This document shows positions 7,998 to 16,683 of a stretch of DNA of 28,785 bases, piece by piece. A model generated the notes under the pieces. The model was not told where the DNA came from. It worked only from the letters and a program-made list of their open reading frames with translations, and ran no database searches. The DNA is from NZ13-RE01 sp049718665. Lineage in GTDB: Bacteria; Dictyoglomota; Dictyoglomia; Dictyoglomales; Dictyoglomaceae. The stretch lies in NCBI GenBank assembly GCA_049718665.1, contig JBNARO010000026.1:1-28785 (forward strand), in the 5' to 3' direction. A program made the translations under genes and the position numbers. Positions within the stretch are counted from its first letter, which is position 1. The number at the start of each line of letters is the position of its first letter.

Positions 7998-8026
7998 TTG
8001 ACTTAATTAGGATTTTATGATATTTT
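7998..8026 (+). promoter_or_regulatory. Promoter of the DUF554 gene (near-leaderless transcript)
   Basis: TTGACT (7998-8003), a 17-bp spacer and TATTTT (8021-8026) preceded by TGA make an extended -10 promoter. The predicted start is near 8033, only about 4 nt before ATG 8037. There is no ribosome-binding site, so the message would be nearly leaderless. Confidence 0.65.
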
Positions 8027-8036
8027 ATATTCTCAA

Positions 8037-8711
8037 ATGGGTACAATAATAAATAGTATAGCTGTACTAATAGGAAGTATTGTAGGAATACTACTTAAGA
8101 ATCGCTTTTCGGAAAGTATGAGAAAGACTCTTATGGATGCCTTGGGGTTAGTTTGCATATTTCTTGGATTGCAAATGGCATTAAAGGGAGAAAAATTTTT
8201 ACATCTTATTTTTAGTCTTGTCTTAGGAGGAATTTTAGGAGAATTATTAGATATCGATGGAGCATTTAGAAGATTTTCTATTAAAGTAGAGGAAAAATTC
8301 AGTAAAGAAAAAGGAACTTTTGCAAAAGGTTTCTTAACTGCAAGCCTTCTTTATTGTATTGGACCTATGACCATTATGGGGTCGATTCAAGATGGATTAG
8401 GACAAACCCCTACTATTTTATTAACAAAATCTCTTTTAGATGGTACCGCATCTGTTGCTTTAGCATCTGCACTGGGAATAGGGGTAGCTTTCTCTTCTAT
8501 TTCAGTATTAGTAGTACAAGGTAGTATAACTCTTTTTGCTAATTTTGTTAATCCTATTTTAACTCCTCTTGTAGTTCAAGAAATGACTGCAGTAGGAGGA
8601 ATTTTGATCCTTGGAATTTCTCTAAATTTATTAGAAATTAAAAGTGTCAAAGTAGCAAATCTCCTCCCATCTTTAATTTTCATAATTCTTCTTTTGAAAC
8701 TCTTTCCTTAG
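8037..8711 (+). CDS. DUF554 family membrane protein
   Basis: This 224-aa integral membrane protein begins MGTIINSIAVLIGSIVGILLKNRF and continues through about seven hydrophobic segments. It matches the DUF554 (YdfK-like) family in its N-terminal GTIxNxxxVLxGSxxG pattern, the SLLYCIGPMTIMGSIQDGL block and the LLTKSLLDGTASVALAS block. The biochemical function is unknown; a transporter or channel role is often assumed. An in-frame stop at 8004-8006 leaves ATG 8037 as the only standard start. Its 3' end overlaps the convergent LUD gene by 4 nt. Confidence 0.9.
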   Translation: MGTIINSIAVLIGSIVGILLKNRFSESMRKTLMDALGLVCIFLGLQMALKGEKFLHLIFSLVLGGILGELLDIDGAFRRFSIKVEEKFSKEKGTFAKGFLTASLLYCIGPMTIMGSIQDGLGQTPTILLTKSLLDGTASVALASALGIGVAFSSISVLVVQGSITLFANFVNPILTPLVVQEMTAVGGILILGISLNLLEIKSVKVANLLPSLIFIILLLKLFP

Positions 8712-9352
8712 AATCCTAACTCTTCATTCACTAAAATTACCCAAAAAGGAGTCCTTGAGGGTGGAGCTTCCAATATAGTTATTACTCTGCACATTTTTTT
8801 TGGAGAATTACATTCATTTACACAATATCCTAATTCTCCGCACGGGACATCTATATTCAATCTTTTAGCATTTAAAGGAGTAACTACATTCTTTATATGC
8901 CATAACGCAGTTTCCAAATTCACTACAAGCTTATTTTTTCCAGCCACAATAATAACTTGTTTTGGACCAAAGATTTGTGCTGCTACTCTATTCCCTACAG
9001 TATCTATGTTTACCAGTTCTCCTGAAAAAGTTATAGCATTTACACTGGACAAGAATACATCAGAAGTAAGTTCTTTTCTTCTTATCTCTAAGTCTTCTTC
9101 TAAGCTTAGTCCCTCTTTCCAGTGATGGTATATTGTATATCCTCTTTTCTCCAATTCTTCTATTATATTTAATTGTCTTATAGTTATACTTCCCCCAATA
9201 CCCACTTTCGCTTTTTCTGGAATTATTTCTAATATCTTATTCTTTGCAGATTCTTTATCAGGAGCCAAGAAAGTATTAAATCCTCTTCCCTCTAAAAATT
9301 TCGCAACTTTTAATAACTGCTTTTCTCCTAACCATTTTTCCAATTCCTTCAT
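8708..9352 (-). CDS. LUD-domain (LutC/YkgG, DUF162) protein with C-terminal cysteine motif
   Basis: This 214-aa protein has the LUD fold of lactate-utilisation proteins, marked by KVGIGGSITIRQLNIIEEL near residue 50, DVFLSSVNAITFSGELVNID near 98 and the GKNKLVVNLETALWHIKN block. It also carries Cys171, Cys177, Cys181 and Cys188 (C-x5-C-x3-C-x6-C), which could bind a metal or Fe-S cluster. No lutA or lutB lies nearby, so it is a stand-alone member with unassigned function. It sits 14 nt downstream of guaA with GAGAGGTG before its ATG, so the two genes are probably co-transcribed. Confidence 0.85.
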   Translation of the reverse strand: MKELEKWLGEKQLLKVAKFLEGRGFNTFLAPDKESAKNKILEIIPEKAKVGIGGSITIRQLNIIEELEKRGYTIYHHWKEGLSLEEDLEIRRKELTSDVFLSSVNAITFSGELVNIDTVGNRVAAQIFGPKQVIIVAGKNKLVVNLETALWHIKNVVTPLNAKRLNIDVPCGELGYCVNECNSPKKMCRVITILEAPPSRTPFWVILVNEELGF

Positions 9353-9366
9353 ATTTTTTCACCTCT

Positions 9367-10890
9367 CTATTCCCATTCTATAGTAGCAGGAGGTTTATTA
9401 GTAATATCATAAACCACTCTATTTATTCCCGAAACTTCATTAGTTATTCTTGTGGAAATCTTTTCTAAGATATCATAAGGAACCTTTACCCATTGGGCAG
9501 TCATTCCATCTTCGCTTTCTACTATTCGTATAGCAATAGTATATTCATAAGATCTTTGATCTCCTTTAACTCCTACACTTCTTACAGGTAAAAGAACTGC
9601 AAAAGACTGCCAAATTTTTTTATAATCTTTCCATTTTTTAAGTTCTTCTTGAAGAATAGCATCTGCATTTCTTAATATTTCTAATCTTTCCTTAGTAACC
9701 TCTCCAATTATTCTTACCGCCAATCCAGGTCCTGGGAAAGGTTGTCTTTTAATAAAAGAATTAGGAAGTCCCAATATTTTTGCTATCTCTCTTACCTCAT
9801 CCTTAAATAGATATTTAAAAGGTTCTAAGATTTCAAAATTTAAATTTTCAGGAAGTCCTCCTACATTGTGATGAGTTTTTATTTTTGCAGGTTTTCCTGT
9901 GAATGATTTAGCACTTTCAATAACATCAGGATAAAGAGTTCCTTGAGCTAAAAAATGAAATGGTCCTAATTCTTTTGCCTTTTCTTCAAAAACTCTAATG
10001 AACTCATGACCTATAATCTTTCTTTTCTTTTCAGGATCTTCTATTCCTTTCAACTTCTCCAAAAATCTATCTTCACAATTTAATACCACAAGATTTACTC
10101 CTAAACTTTTCAATGCTTTTTCTACTTCTTCTCTCTCCCCCTTTCTTAATAATCCATGATCTACAAAAATTGCAGTTAACTGTTCTTTAATAGCTCTTTG
10201 AAGAAGAACCGCTAATGTAGATGAATCCACCCCCCCACTAATTGCCAAGAGAACTCTTTTATTTCCCACTTTTCTTCTTATTTCCTCAATATTTTCTTCA
10301 ACAAATCTATTTAGGTTCCAACTTTCCTTTGCTTTACATATTTTAAAAACAAAATTTTTTAGAATTTCCTTCCCTTTTTTTGTATGACTTACCTCAGGAT
10401 GAAACTGGAGAGCATAAAAAGGATAACCAATAGCCTCTGCCCCTGCAATATAGCCGTTCTCTGTATAAGCTGAAGGAACAAAATTTTTGGGCAGTTCTTC
10501 TACTACATCCTGATGGCTCATCCATACAATTTCTTCTTTTTCTAATCCTTCCAAAAGAATTGAATCTCTTATAATTTTTATTCGTGTAAGTCCATACTCT
10601 CCCTTTTCTCCTCTTCTAACTCTTCCCCCAAAAATCTTTGCCAATAATTGAAAGCCAAAACAAATTCCTAAAATAGGTATTCCCATGTTAAAAATACTCA
10701 TGTCTATACTAATATCTTCTTCATAAACACTTCCAGGTCCTCCTGATAGAATAATGCCTTCAACTCTATTTCTTTCTAATTCTTCTCTCCTTACTTCAGG
10801 AGAAAAAATTAAAGAATATACATTAAGTTCCCTCAATCTTCTTGCAATTAACTGAGTATATTGAGAGCCAAAATCAATTACTGCAAACAT
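9367..10890 (-). CDS. guaA: GMP synthase (glutamine-hydrolysing)
   Basis: Converts XMP to GMP using ATP and glutamine-derived ammonia, the last step of guanine nucleotide synthesis. The 507-aa protein has both catalytic modules. The N-terminal glutaminase has GGPGSVYEE near 50, the nucleophile Cys77 in GICFGFQ, and the His164/Glu166 pair in HPEVSHT. The ATP pyrophosphatase P-loop is SGGVDSS at 218-224. The C-terminal dimerisation domain ends in VVYDITNKPPATIEWE, the family's usual terminus. AAGGAG precedes the ATG. A possible own promoter lies at 10925-10953. Confidence 0.98.
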   Translation of the reverse strand: MFAVIDFGSQYTQLIARRLRELNVYSLIFSPEVRREELERNRVEGIILSGGPGSVYEEDISIDMSIFNMGIPILGICFGFQLLAKIFGGRVRRGEKGEYGLTRIKIIRDSILLEGLEKEEIVWMSHQDVVEELPKNFVPSAYTENGYIAGAEAIGYPFYALQFHPEVSHTKKGKEILKNFVFKICKAKESWNLNRFVEENIEEIRRKVGNKRVLLAISGGVDSSTLAVLLQRAIKEQLTAIFVDHGLLRKGEREEVEKALKSLGVNLVVLNCEDRFLEKLKGIEDPEKKRKIIGHEFIRVFEEKAKELGPFHFLAQGTLYPDVIESAKSFTGKPAKIKTHHNVGGLPENLNFEILEPFKYLFKDEVREIAKILGLPNSFIKRQPFPGPGLAVRIIGEVTKERLEILRNADAILQEELKKWKDYKKIWQSFAVLLPVRSVGVKGDQRSYEYTIAIRIVESEDGMTAQWVKVPYDILEKISTRITNEVSGINRVVYDITNKPPATIEWE

Positions 10891-10924
10891 TCTTTATTCT
10901 CCTTCTTACAAAACTTTTTTATAA

Positions 10925-10953
10925 AGAATACACTGAGAAAAGAAAAAAGTAAA
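10925..10953 (-). promoter_or_regulatory. Possible guaA promoter
   Basis: On the - strand TTTACT (10948-10953) and TATTCT (10925-10930) are 17 bp apart, each matching consensus at four of six positions. The predicted start near 10918 gives a short leader. Just upstream lies the symmetric CACAACTTGTG (about 10959-10969), between guaA and the divergent small gene. It could be an operator, but nothing tests that here. Confidence 0.4.
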
Positions 10954-11010
10954 TCTTTCACAACTTGTGGTAAAATATATAAGAGAGTTTAAAGAAAGGG
11001 GGAGTGAAAA

Positions 11011-11139
11011 ATGGAAGAACGTAAATGTAAAAACTGTAAGTTTTTCCAACCTAATCCTTCTGATCCTAGCAGAGGTATGTGTTTTGGCATCCCCGTAAAG
11101 GCAGAAAGCTCTTGCCCGCAATTTGTTCCTAAATCTTAA
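11011..11139 (+). CDS. Small four-cysteine protein, 42 aa
   Basis: MEERKCKNCKFFQPNPSDP opens a 42-residue protein with Cys6, Cys9, Cys24 and Cys35 (C-x2-C-x14-C-x10-C). That is a compact metal- or Fe-S-binding arrangement. The spacing and the CxxCKFF...P.DPSRG.C pattern recall the small HiPIP-like subunits associated with some glycyl-radical enzymes, but no such enzyme is nearby and I do not assign it. A clear AGGGGGAG ribosome-binding site lies upstream. The gene is divergent from guaA and overlaps the 3' end of the convergent 697-aa gene by 11 nt. Strong cysteine patterning makes it a real gene rather than a chance frame. Confidence 0.75.
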   Translation: MEERKCKNCKFFQPNPSDPSRGMCFGIPVKAESSCPQFVPKS

Positions 11140-13222
11140 AAATAACTTTTTCTAAATTGAAACAAGCATTATCTACTAAATTCTTAAATAAATCTGCCCC
11201 TCCCAAAAGATATATGGAAAGGGAATAAGGGCGGTAATTTATATAAGTTAAAGATTCTTTTACCAATAGTAAACTTCTAATTAATACTGCAAAAAGAAAA
11301 AGAATCTTATATTCAATAATTTCCCTTTTTTTATGTAATTTTTTCTCCGCTTTTTCCCTTTCTCTCTTTAATATGGAAAGAATTTTTAACCTTTCTTCAA
11401 GTAAGTTTTTCAAATTCATTAAAAACTCAAAAGGAAGATTTATATCTGAGAGTAAATCTATATAAGCTTGAACCTTTTCTATATATCTTTTGACCTTAGG
11501 ATTTTCAAGAAAATCTTTTGGAAGGTATCCTTTTTTCACTAAAAGAACAGTTGCTAAATGAAAATATTCTCCTTGTTCGGTATTAGGAAAGATTTTTAAA
11601 ATATCTCCTATTTTCTTAATTTTCTTCCTCCAAGAATTAGAAAATTCTTCACTTGTTATCTCTTCTCCAAAATATATAGAAAGAAATTTAGGAAGTTTAA
11701 ATCTATAATCCTTTAAAAATTTTAAGTTATCTAAGAGATTAATTCTAATTCTAATAAGATGACTAGGAGGGATCTCAATATTGTTTCTCTTCAATTCTCC
11801 TAAGAAGTAATCCACCATAGGAGAATATTTTGAGCCCATTTCAGGAACTGCTAAAACTCGGGGAACTCTTCTCATCTCTGCCATAAACGGACCTGCTTTT
11901 CCAATAATGGCAAAACCATGAGGAAAATTATTTGTAGAAATCAAGGTTTTTATGAATTTATAGGCACTATCTAAGGAAAAGTTAGAGATAAATGTATTAG
12001 ATGAACAGTGAGGAGAAAAAAGTCTAATCCAAACTCCTTCTCCTCCATTTTTTATCTCTATGTTACATCGAGTCAAAATGTCTCTTCCAGATTTATCCTT
12101 AGAAAATATTTCAATAAAAAATGGAGGATGGAATAAATCATTTTTAATATTTAGTCTTTTAAGATGTAATTTCGTCTTGTTTAAAGCTGTGTTATATGAA
12201 TTTATAAAGATATTAGGATGCTTCAAACAAAGATTAAAAAAGTAATAAAGATCATCATTAATTTTAGCATTTGGCAAGACCTTGAACATTTCAGAAGTAG
12301 TTGTAAATTCTAAATTTATAGAATCTGAATAAAGATCCCTTATAATTTTCTGAGCCAGATATTTATGTAAATCAACTAAGGAAATAGGTTTTTCTTCTTT
12401 AAGTAATTCCTCAAACCAGCTTTTTAACTTCTTTGCTCTCTCAATTATTTCTCTCTTTTTATTCCTATTTTTAACCTGCCTTAAACATCCCTTTACAGCA
12501 AGGAAGAAAAGCTTCTTAATTAAATCTAAAAGATTAGATTCATCAATATATATACTTGAGAGGCTTATTTCCTCCGGATATTTTGGAACTATACCATACC
12601 ATCCTAAGGATTTTGAGAAAAGATAATATATTTCTGAAGATGGATTTTTCTTAAAGTATTTTTTTAATGCATCTTTATTGGCACATGGCCCCTCATAAGT
12701 TTTCTCTGATATTCTTTCATAATCCCAGGAAAAACTTAGGGATTCTAAAGCCTTTTTAAATTCTTTATCTTTATCTAAAATCTCCCTAAATTCTCCCCAT
12801 TTTTCTGTTAACCAAGAAAGACGAAATCCCAAATCTTTGTATTCCTTAGGCTCTATAGGAACAGCATAAAATAATCCATAGGAAATATCTTGATTTATAT
12901 AAACCGCCCCAGTAATCTTCTGGGCGTAATCTTCGGTTATTGTAAATCTTAAATCATCTTTATAGAAAGGGATAAGTCTCTTATCTCCTGTTCCCAATTT
13001 TTCATCATGAATAAAAGGATAAAAAGGAATCTCATCTTTGAGAGCTTTTTTTAAAGCAATATCCGTTATAAGACCATCCCAAAAAATATTTTGGTCTCCT
13101 TTAAAAACTTTTTCTATACCATTTTCCTTTAAAATCTTTGGTAAATCACAAGAAGAAAAATAAATCTTATAAGTTATAAAATTCTCATCTTCTCTAATTT
13201 TTTCTTTACAAAGATCTATCAT
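11129..13222 (-). CDS. Unidentified 697-aa protein at the end of the replication operon
   Basis: I do not recognise this protein. The start is ATG 13222, supported by AGGTGA just upstream, which overlaps the gyrB stop; an upstream in-frame GTG at 13231 is unlikely. It is Lys/Glu/Leu-rich and looks soluble. The N-terminal third contains aromatic, beta-like segments (WDGLITDIAL, LSWLTEKWGEF). The middle has a long helical, basic region (KKREIIERAKKLKSWFEELL) and then GEGVWIRLFSPHC and HGFAIIGKAGPFMAEMRRV. The C-terminus is helical with a strongly charged coiled-coil-like stretch (LKREREKAEKKLHKKREI) followed by a hydrophobic helix. It directly follows gyrB in the same operon, so it should be expressed with replication proteins. 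No signal peptide is visible. Confidence 0.8.
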   Translation of the reverse strand: MIDLCKEKIREDENFITYKIYFSSCDLPKILKENGIEKVFKGDQNIFWDGLITDIALKKALKDEIPFYPFIHDEKLGTGDKRLIPFYKDDLRFTITEDYAQKITGAVYINQDISYGLFYAVPIEPKEYKDLGFRLSWLTEKWGEFREILDKDKEFKKALESLSFSWDYERISEKTYEGPCANKDALKKYFKKNPSSEIYYLFSKSLGWYGIVPKYPEEISLSSIYIDESNLLDLIKKLFFLAVKGCLRQVKNRNKKREIIERAKKLKSWFEELLKEEKPISLVDLHKYLAQKIIRDLYSDSINLEFTTTSEMFKVLPNAKINDDLYYFFNLCLKHPNIFINSYNTALNKTKLHLKRLNIKNDLFHPPFFIEIFSKDKSGRDILTRCNIEIKNGGEGVWIRLFSPHCSSNTFISNFSLDSAYKFIKTLISTNNFPHGFAIIGKAGPFMAEMRRVPRVLAVPEMGSKYSPMVDYFLGELKRNNIEIPPSHLIRIRINLLDNLKFLKDYRFKLPKFLSIYFGEEITSEEFSNSWRKKIKKIGDILKIFPNTEQGEYFHLATVLLVKKGYLPKDFLENPKVKRYIEKVQAYIDLLSDINLPFEFLMNLKNLLEERLKILSILKREREKAEKKLHKKREIIEYKILFLFAVLIRSLLLVKESLTYINYRPYSLSIYLLGGADLFKNLVDNACFNLEKVIFKI

Positions 13223-13231
13223 AAAAATCAC

Positions 13232-15139
13232 CTAAATGTCTAAGTTTCTAACAAACTTTGCCCTTTCTTCAATAAAGGCTCTTCTTTCCTCTACATTATT
13301 TCCCATTAATACAGAAAAAATCCTTTCTGCTTCTAAGGCATCTTCAATAGTTACCTGCAACAAAACTCTTTTTTGAGGATCCATAGTGGTCTCTCTTAAT
13401 TGCTCTGGATCCATTTCTCCCAATCCTTTATACCTTTGAATATATACATTATCAGGGTAATTCCATTCTTTTAAAATTTGCTCTTTCTCTTCTTCACTAT
13501 ATGCATATCTCGTTTCTTTCCCTCTTTTTAAAAGATAAAGGGGAGGCTGAGCAATATACACATATCCTCCCTCAATAAGAGGTCTTAAATGTCTATAAAA
13601 GAAGGTTAAAAGAAGAGTCCTTATATGAGCACCATCTACATCAGCATCAGTCATTATTATAATTTTGTGATATCTGAGTTTTGATAAATCAAAATCTTGT
13701 CCAATACCTGTCCCTAAGGACGAAATTATAGCTCTTATCTCTTCACTGGAAAGAATTCTTGAGAGATGTTGAGCTTTTTCTACGTTTAAGATTTTGCCTC
13801 TTAAAGGAAGGATAGCTTGGTATCTTCTATCTCTTCCCTGTTTTGCAGAACCACCTGCAGATTCTCCTTCTACTATAAATAATTCACAAAGTCTTGGATC
13901 TCTTTCACTACAGTCTGCAAGTTTTCCGGGAAGAAGAGTTGAATCTAAAAGCCCTTTTCTTCTTACTAATTCTCTTGCTTTTCTTGCTGCCTGTCTTGCT
14001 CTATATGCCTCAATAACCTTATTTAGAATTAATTTGCCTTTCTCAGGATTTTCAGAGAAGAATTTAGTTAACCCCTCTTCTGTTACAGCCTCAACAAATT
14101 TTCTTACCTCTGAATTTCCAAGCTTTGTCTTTGTTTGTCCTTCAAACTGGGGTTCTGGTATTTTTGTGTTTATTATTACCACTAATCCTTCTCTAACATC
14201 TTCTCCAGATAAGGATTCTTGTTCCTTCCATAAATTCCAACTTCTCGCAAAATTATTAGCAACCTTTGTTAGAGCGGATCTAAATCCTGAAACATGAGTA
14301 CCACCTTCTATAGTATGAATTCCATTTACATAAGATAATAAAAGCTCATCATAACTTGTATTATATTGAAAAGCTACTTCTAAAACTAAATTATTCTCTT
14401 CTCTTTTAAAATAGTATGGTTCGTGTAAAGTATCCTTTCCTTTAGAAAGATATTCAATAAATTCTAGTAATCCACCTTCGAAATGAAAAACATTTTTTCT
14501 ATTTGAAGATTCATCTATTAGCTCAATAGTCACTTCTTTATTAAGAAAGGCAAGCTCTCGCAATCTATTAGCTATGATGTCATAATCAAATTTAATAGTC
14601 TCAAATATAGTAGGATCAGGATAGAAAAGAATCTTAGTTCCTGTTTCCAAGCTCTCTCCTATTATCTTAATAGAAGTTTTAGGTTTGCCTTTTTCATAAA
14701 CTTGATGATAAATTTTCCCATCTCTCCTCACTTCTACCTCAAGATAGGAAGAAAGAGCATTAACTACAGAAAGTCCAACCCCATGAAGTCCGCCACTTAT
14801 TTTGTATATAGAATTAGAAAATTTTCCTCCCGCATGAAGGGTGGTTAAAACAACTTCCAAGGCAGATTTTTTTGCTTGAGGATGAATATCTACAGGAATG
14901 CCTCTTCCATTATCTTGAACAATGACTCCCCCATCTCTTTTTAGAACAACCAGTATATAATTACAAAATCCAGATAATACTTCATCAATACTGTTATCAA
15001 CTAATTCAAAAACTAAATGATGAAGTCCCCGGATTCCAGTATCTCCAATATACATTCCAGGTCTTCTTCTTACCGCTTCAGTTCCTTCAAGAATCTGAAT
15101 GCTTTCAGCAGTATAGCTATCTTTCTTCGGCACTGCCAT
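13232..15139 (-). CDS. gyrB: DNA gyrase subunit B
   Basis: This is the ATPase/TOPRIM subunit of the type II topoisomerase that introduces negative supercoils. Of its 635 residues, the GHKL ATPase carries ELVDNSIDE (Asn49, Mg/ATP site), DNGRGIP at 76-82 and GGLHGVGLSVVNALS near 116. The TOPRIM domain shows the EGESAGGSAKQGRDR block and DADVDGAHI. The C-terminal QRYKGLGEMDPEQLRETTMDP block is intact. Length fits the short GyrB class without the proteobacterial insert. The start overlaps the upstream dciA gene by 23 nt. ParE is an alternative name by homology, but the dnaN-recF context favours GyrB. Confidence 0.96.
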   Translation of the reverse strand: MAVPKKDSYTAESIQILEGTEAVRRRPGMYIGDTGIRGLHHLVFELVDNSIDEVLSGFCNYILVVLKRDGGVIVQDNGRGIPVDIHPQAKKSALEVVLTTLHAGGKFSNSIYKISGGLHGVGLSVVNALSSYLEVEVRRDGKIYHQVYEKGKPKTSIKIIGESLETGTKILFYPDPTIFETIKFDYDIIANRLRELAFLNKEVTIELIDESSNRKNVFHFEGGLLEFIEYLSKGKDTLHEPYYFKREENNLVLEVAFQYNTSYDELLLSYVNGIHTIEGGTHVSGFRSALTKVANNFARSWNLWKEQESLSGEDVREGLVVIINTKIPEPQFEGQTKTKLGNSEVRKFVEAVTEEGLTKFFSENPEKGKLILNKVIEAYRARQAARKARELVRRKGLLDSTLLPGKLADCSERDPRLCELFIVEGESAGGSAKQGRDRRYQAILPLRGKILNVEKAQHLSRILSSEEIRAIISSLGTGIGQDFDLSKLRYHKIIIMTDADVDGAHIRTLLLTFFYRHLRPLIEGGYVYIAQPPLYLLKRGKETRYAYSEEEKEQILKEWNYPDNVYIQRYKGLGEMDPEQLRETTMDPQKRVLLQVTIEDALEAERIFSVLMGNNVEERRAFIEERAKFVRNLDI

Positions 15140-15596
15140 CTTTTCCTCCTTTTTGAAGAATTAATAAGCTTCGAAAATATTTTTTAAAGATTTCCTTAAG
15201 TTCTTCATCCTTAATTACCTCAACTATTTTAGCAATTCTTTCTTCTTCTCGCAAAGAAAGTTTCGCCTTAGATTTTGTAAAAGCTTTCTTTGTTTTTTTC
15301 CTAAAGCTAAAACCTTTATCTAAAAAAACAATATCCTTAATAACAGGATATCTTAAAAAGTTATTCAAATCTTCTATAATCTTAGGTTTTAAAAGACTTA
15401 ATTCTTGAGCCCATATACTGCTATCCACATCTACATATAAAACTCCATTTTTCACAGCCCTGGGATGAGTATGAGAAGATAAAGTCTCACCTACAATTTT
15501 TCCCCAATTTTCTATAGCAAGATATTCGCATATATGTTTATCTATCTTTAATTTAGCAAAAACTTCCCAAAGTTCTTCAGAAATAAGCTTAGGCAT
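15117..15596 (-). CDS. dciA: DUF721 / DciA-like protein
   Basis: This 159-aa protein has a DUF721 domain in its first 95 residues: NWGKIVGETLSSHTHP, then NGVLYVDVDSSIWAQELSLLKPKI, followed by a basic, disordered-looking C-terminus (KKTKKAFTKSKAKLSLREEE). DciA proteins associate with the replicative helicase DnaB and are thought to help its loading in bacteria lacking DnaC/DnaI. The placement between recF and gyrB is a known context for this family. It overlaps recF by 8 nt and gyrB by 23 nt. The gene symbol is by domain and context; the KH-like fold is not checked. Confidence 0.8.
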   Translation of the reverse strand: MPKLISEELWEVFAKLKIDKHICEYLAIENWGKIVGETLSSHTHPRAVKNGVLYVDVDSSIWAQELSLLKPKIIEDLNNFLRYPVIKDIVFLDKGFSFRKKTKKAFTKSKAKLSLREEERIAKIVEVIKDEELKEIFKKYFRSLLILQKGGKDGSAEER

Positions 15597-16683
15597 AATA
15601 ATAAACCTCTCCAGAAATCACTTCAAAAAATGGAAATTTTTCTAATATTTTTAGTTTATATGCTGTTGTAATAAAAACTTGGAAATTTTTTATAGAATTC
15701 CATACTATCTCTTGTTTCTCCTCATCTAATTCTGCAAAAAGATCATCTATCAATAAAATAGCTTTCTCCTTTCTCTTTTCTGAAAGAAGCCTTACTTCTG
15801 AAAGTTTCCAAATTAGAAAAGCCATTTTTCTCTCTCCTCGAGAGCCAAAATTTCTCAAGCTATATCTATCACCATTCTTTTTCCAATAAAAAATAATATC
15901 ATCTCTATGAGGACCAAGAGTGGTATATTTCTTGAGTAAATCTTCCTTTTCTGAAATTTTTAAACTTTTTTCAAAAGACTCTTTAATTCTTTTTTCATCA
16001 TTATTATCTAAAGGAATACTTCCTTGGTATTCAATCTCTAATACTTCTTTTCCTAAAAGTTCCTTACTTACTTCTTTTATATGCTTTTCTATTTCTTTAA
16101 GAACTGATAAGCGATAATACAAAATATTACTCCCCTTTTCTATAATCAACATGTTCCATGTTTCTAAATCCTTTTTCCTTTCGGGATTTTTAAGTATTAA
16201 ATTTCTTTGATATAAAGCTTTTTGATAATCAATTAGAACTTTATTATAGGGATAATATAGGGTTGATATAAGTCTATCCAATAAAACTCTTCTTCTTGCA
16301 GGTTCTTCTCTTATACTTTGAACTTCATCTTGAGTAAAAAGGACCAATGGGAATAAGAAGATAAGCTCTCTCTCTCTTCTCACAATTTTTTGATTAATCT
16401 TTATTCTTTTTTCCCCATTAATACTTAAGGCAGATTCTATAAAGATATTTTGCTCTTGCCAAAAAACCTTTCCTTTAATATAAGAATAATTTTCTCTCCA
16501 ATTTATCAATTCCTTCTCCTGAAAAGTCCTAAAAGATTTTCCTGTAAAGAGAAAATAGATAGATTCTAACAAATTAGTCTTTCCTTGAGCATTTCCTCCA
16601 TAAAAGATATTAATATTAGAAAAATTTACCTTGACATTCTTCAAATTTCTAAAATTAACTATTCTAAGACTTTCCAAGAACAA
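15589..16683 (-). CDS. recF: DNA replication and repair protein RecF
   Basis: This SMC-like ATPase helps RecOR load RecA at single-strand gaps. It has 364 aa, with Walker A GGNAQGKTN at 29-37, the N-terminal LRIVNFRNLKN typical of RecF, the ABC signature-like FGSRGERKM near 280, and Walker B AILLIDDLFAELDEEKQ. The start is a TTG: TTG 16683 abuts the yaaA stop, and TTG 16677 is a close alternative that begins ESLRIVNF. The weak ribosome-binding site suggests translation coupled to yaaA. Confidence 0.95.
   Translation of the reverse strand: MFLESLRIVNFRNLKNVKVNFSNINIFYGGNAQGKTNLLESIYFLFTGKSFRTFQEKELINWRENYSYIKGKVFWQEQNIFIESALSINGEKRIKINQKIVRRERELIFLFPLVLFTQDEVQSIREEPARRRVLLDRLISTLYYPYNKVLIDYQKALYQRNLILKNPERKKDLETWNMLIIEKGSNILYYRLSVLKEIEKHIKEVSKELLGKEVLEIEYQGSIPLDNNDEKRIKESFEKSLKISEKEDLLKKYTTLGPHRDDIIFYWKKNGDRYSLRNFGSRGERKMAFLIWKLSEVRLLSEKRKEKAILLIDDLFAELDEEKQEIVWNSIKNFQVFITTAYKLKILEKFPFFEVISGEVYYYA

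Noticed and set aside
10906..11121. A 71-codon - strand frame opposite the Cys4 gene
   Set aside because: No ribosome-binding site, Phe/Leu/Ser-rich translation typical of an antisense shadow, and it runs opposite a well-supported small gene.
13794..14297. A 167-codon open frame on the + strand inside gyrB
   Set aside because: It is antisense to an intact gyrB, low in sequence complexity and without a ribosome-binding site; it is a shadow of the real gene's codon pattern.
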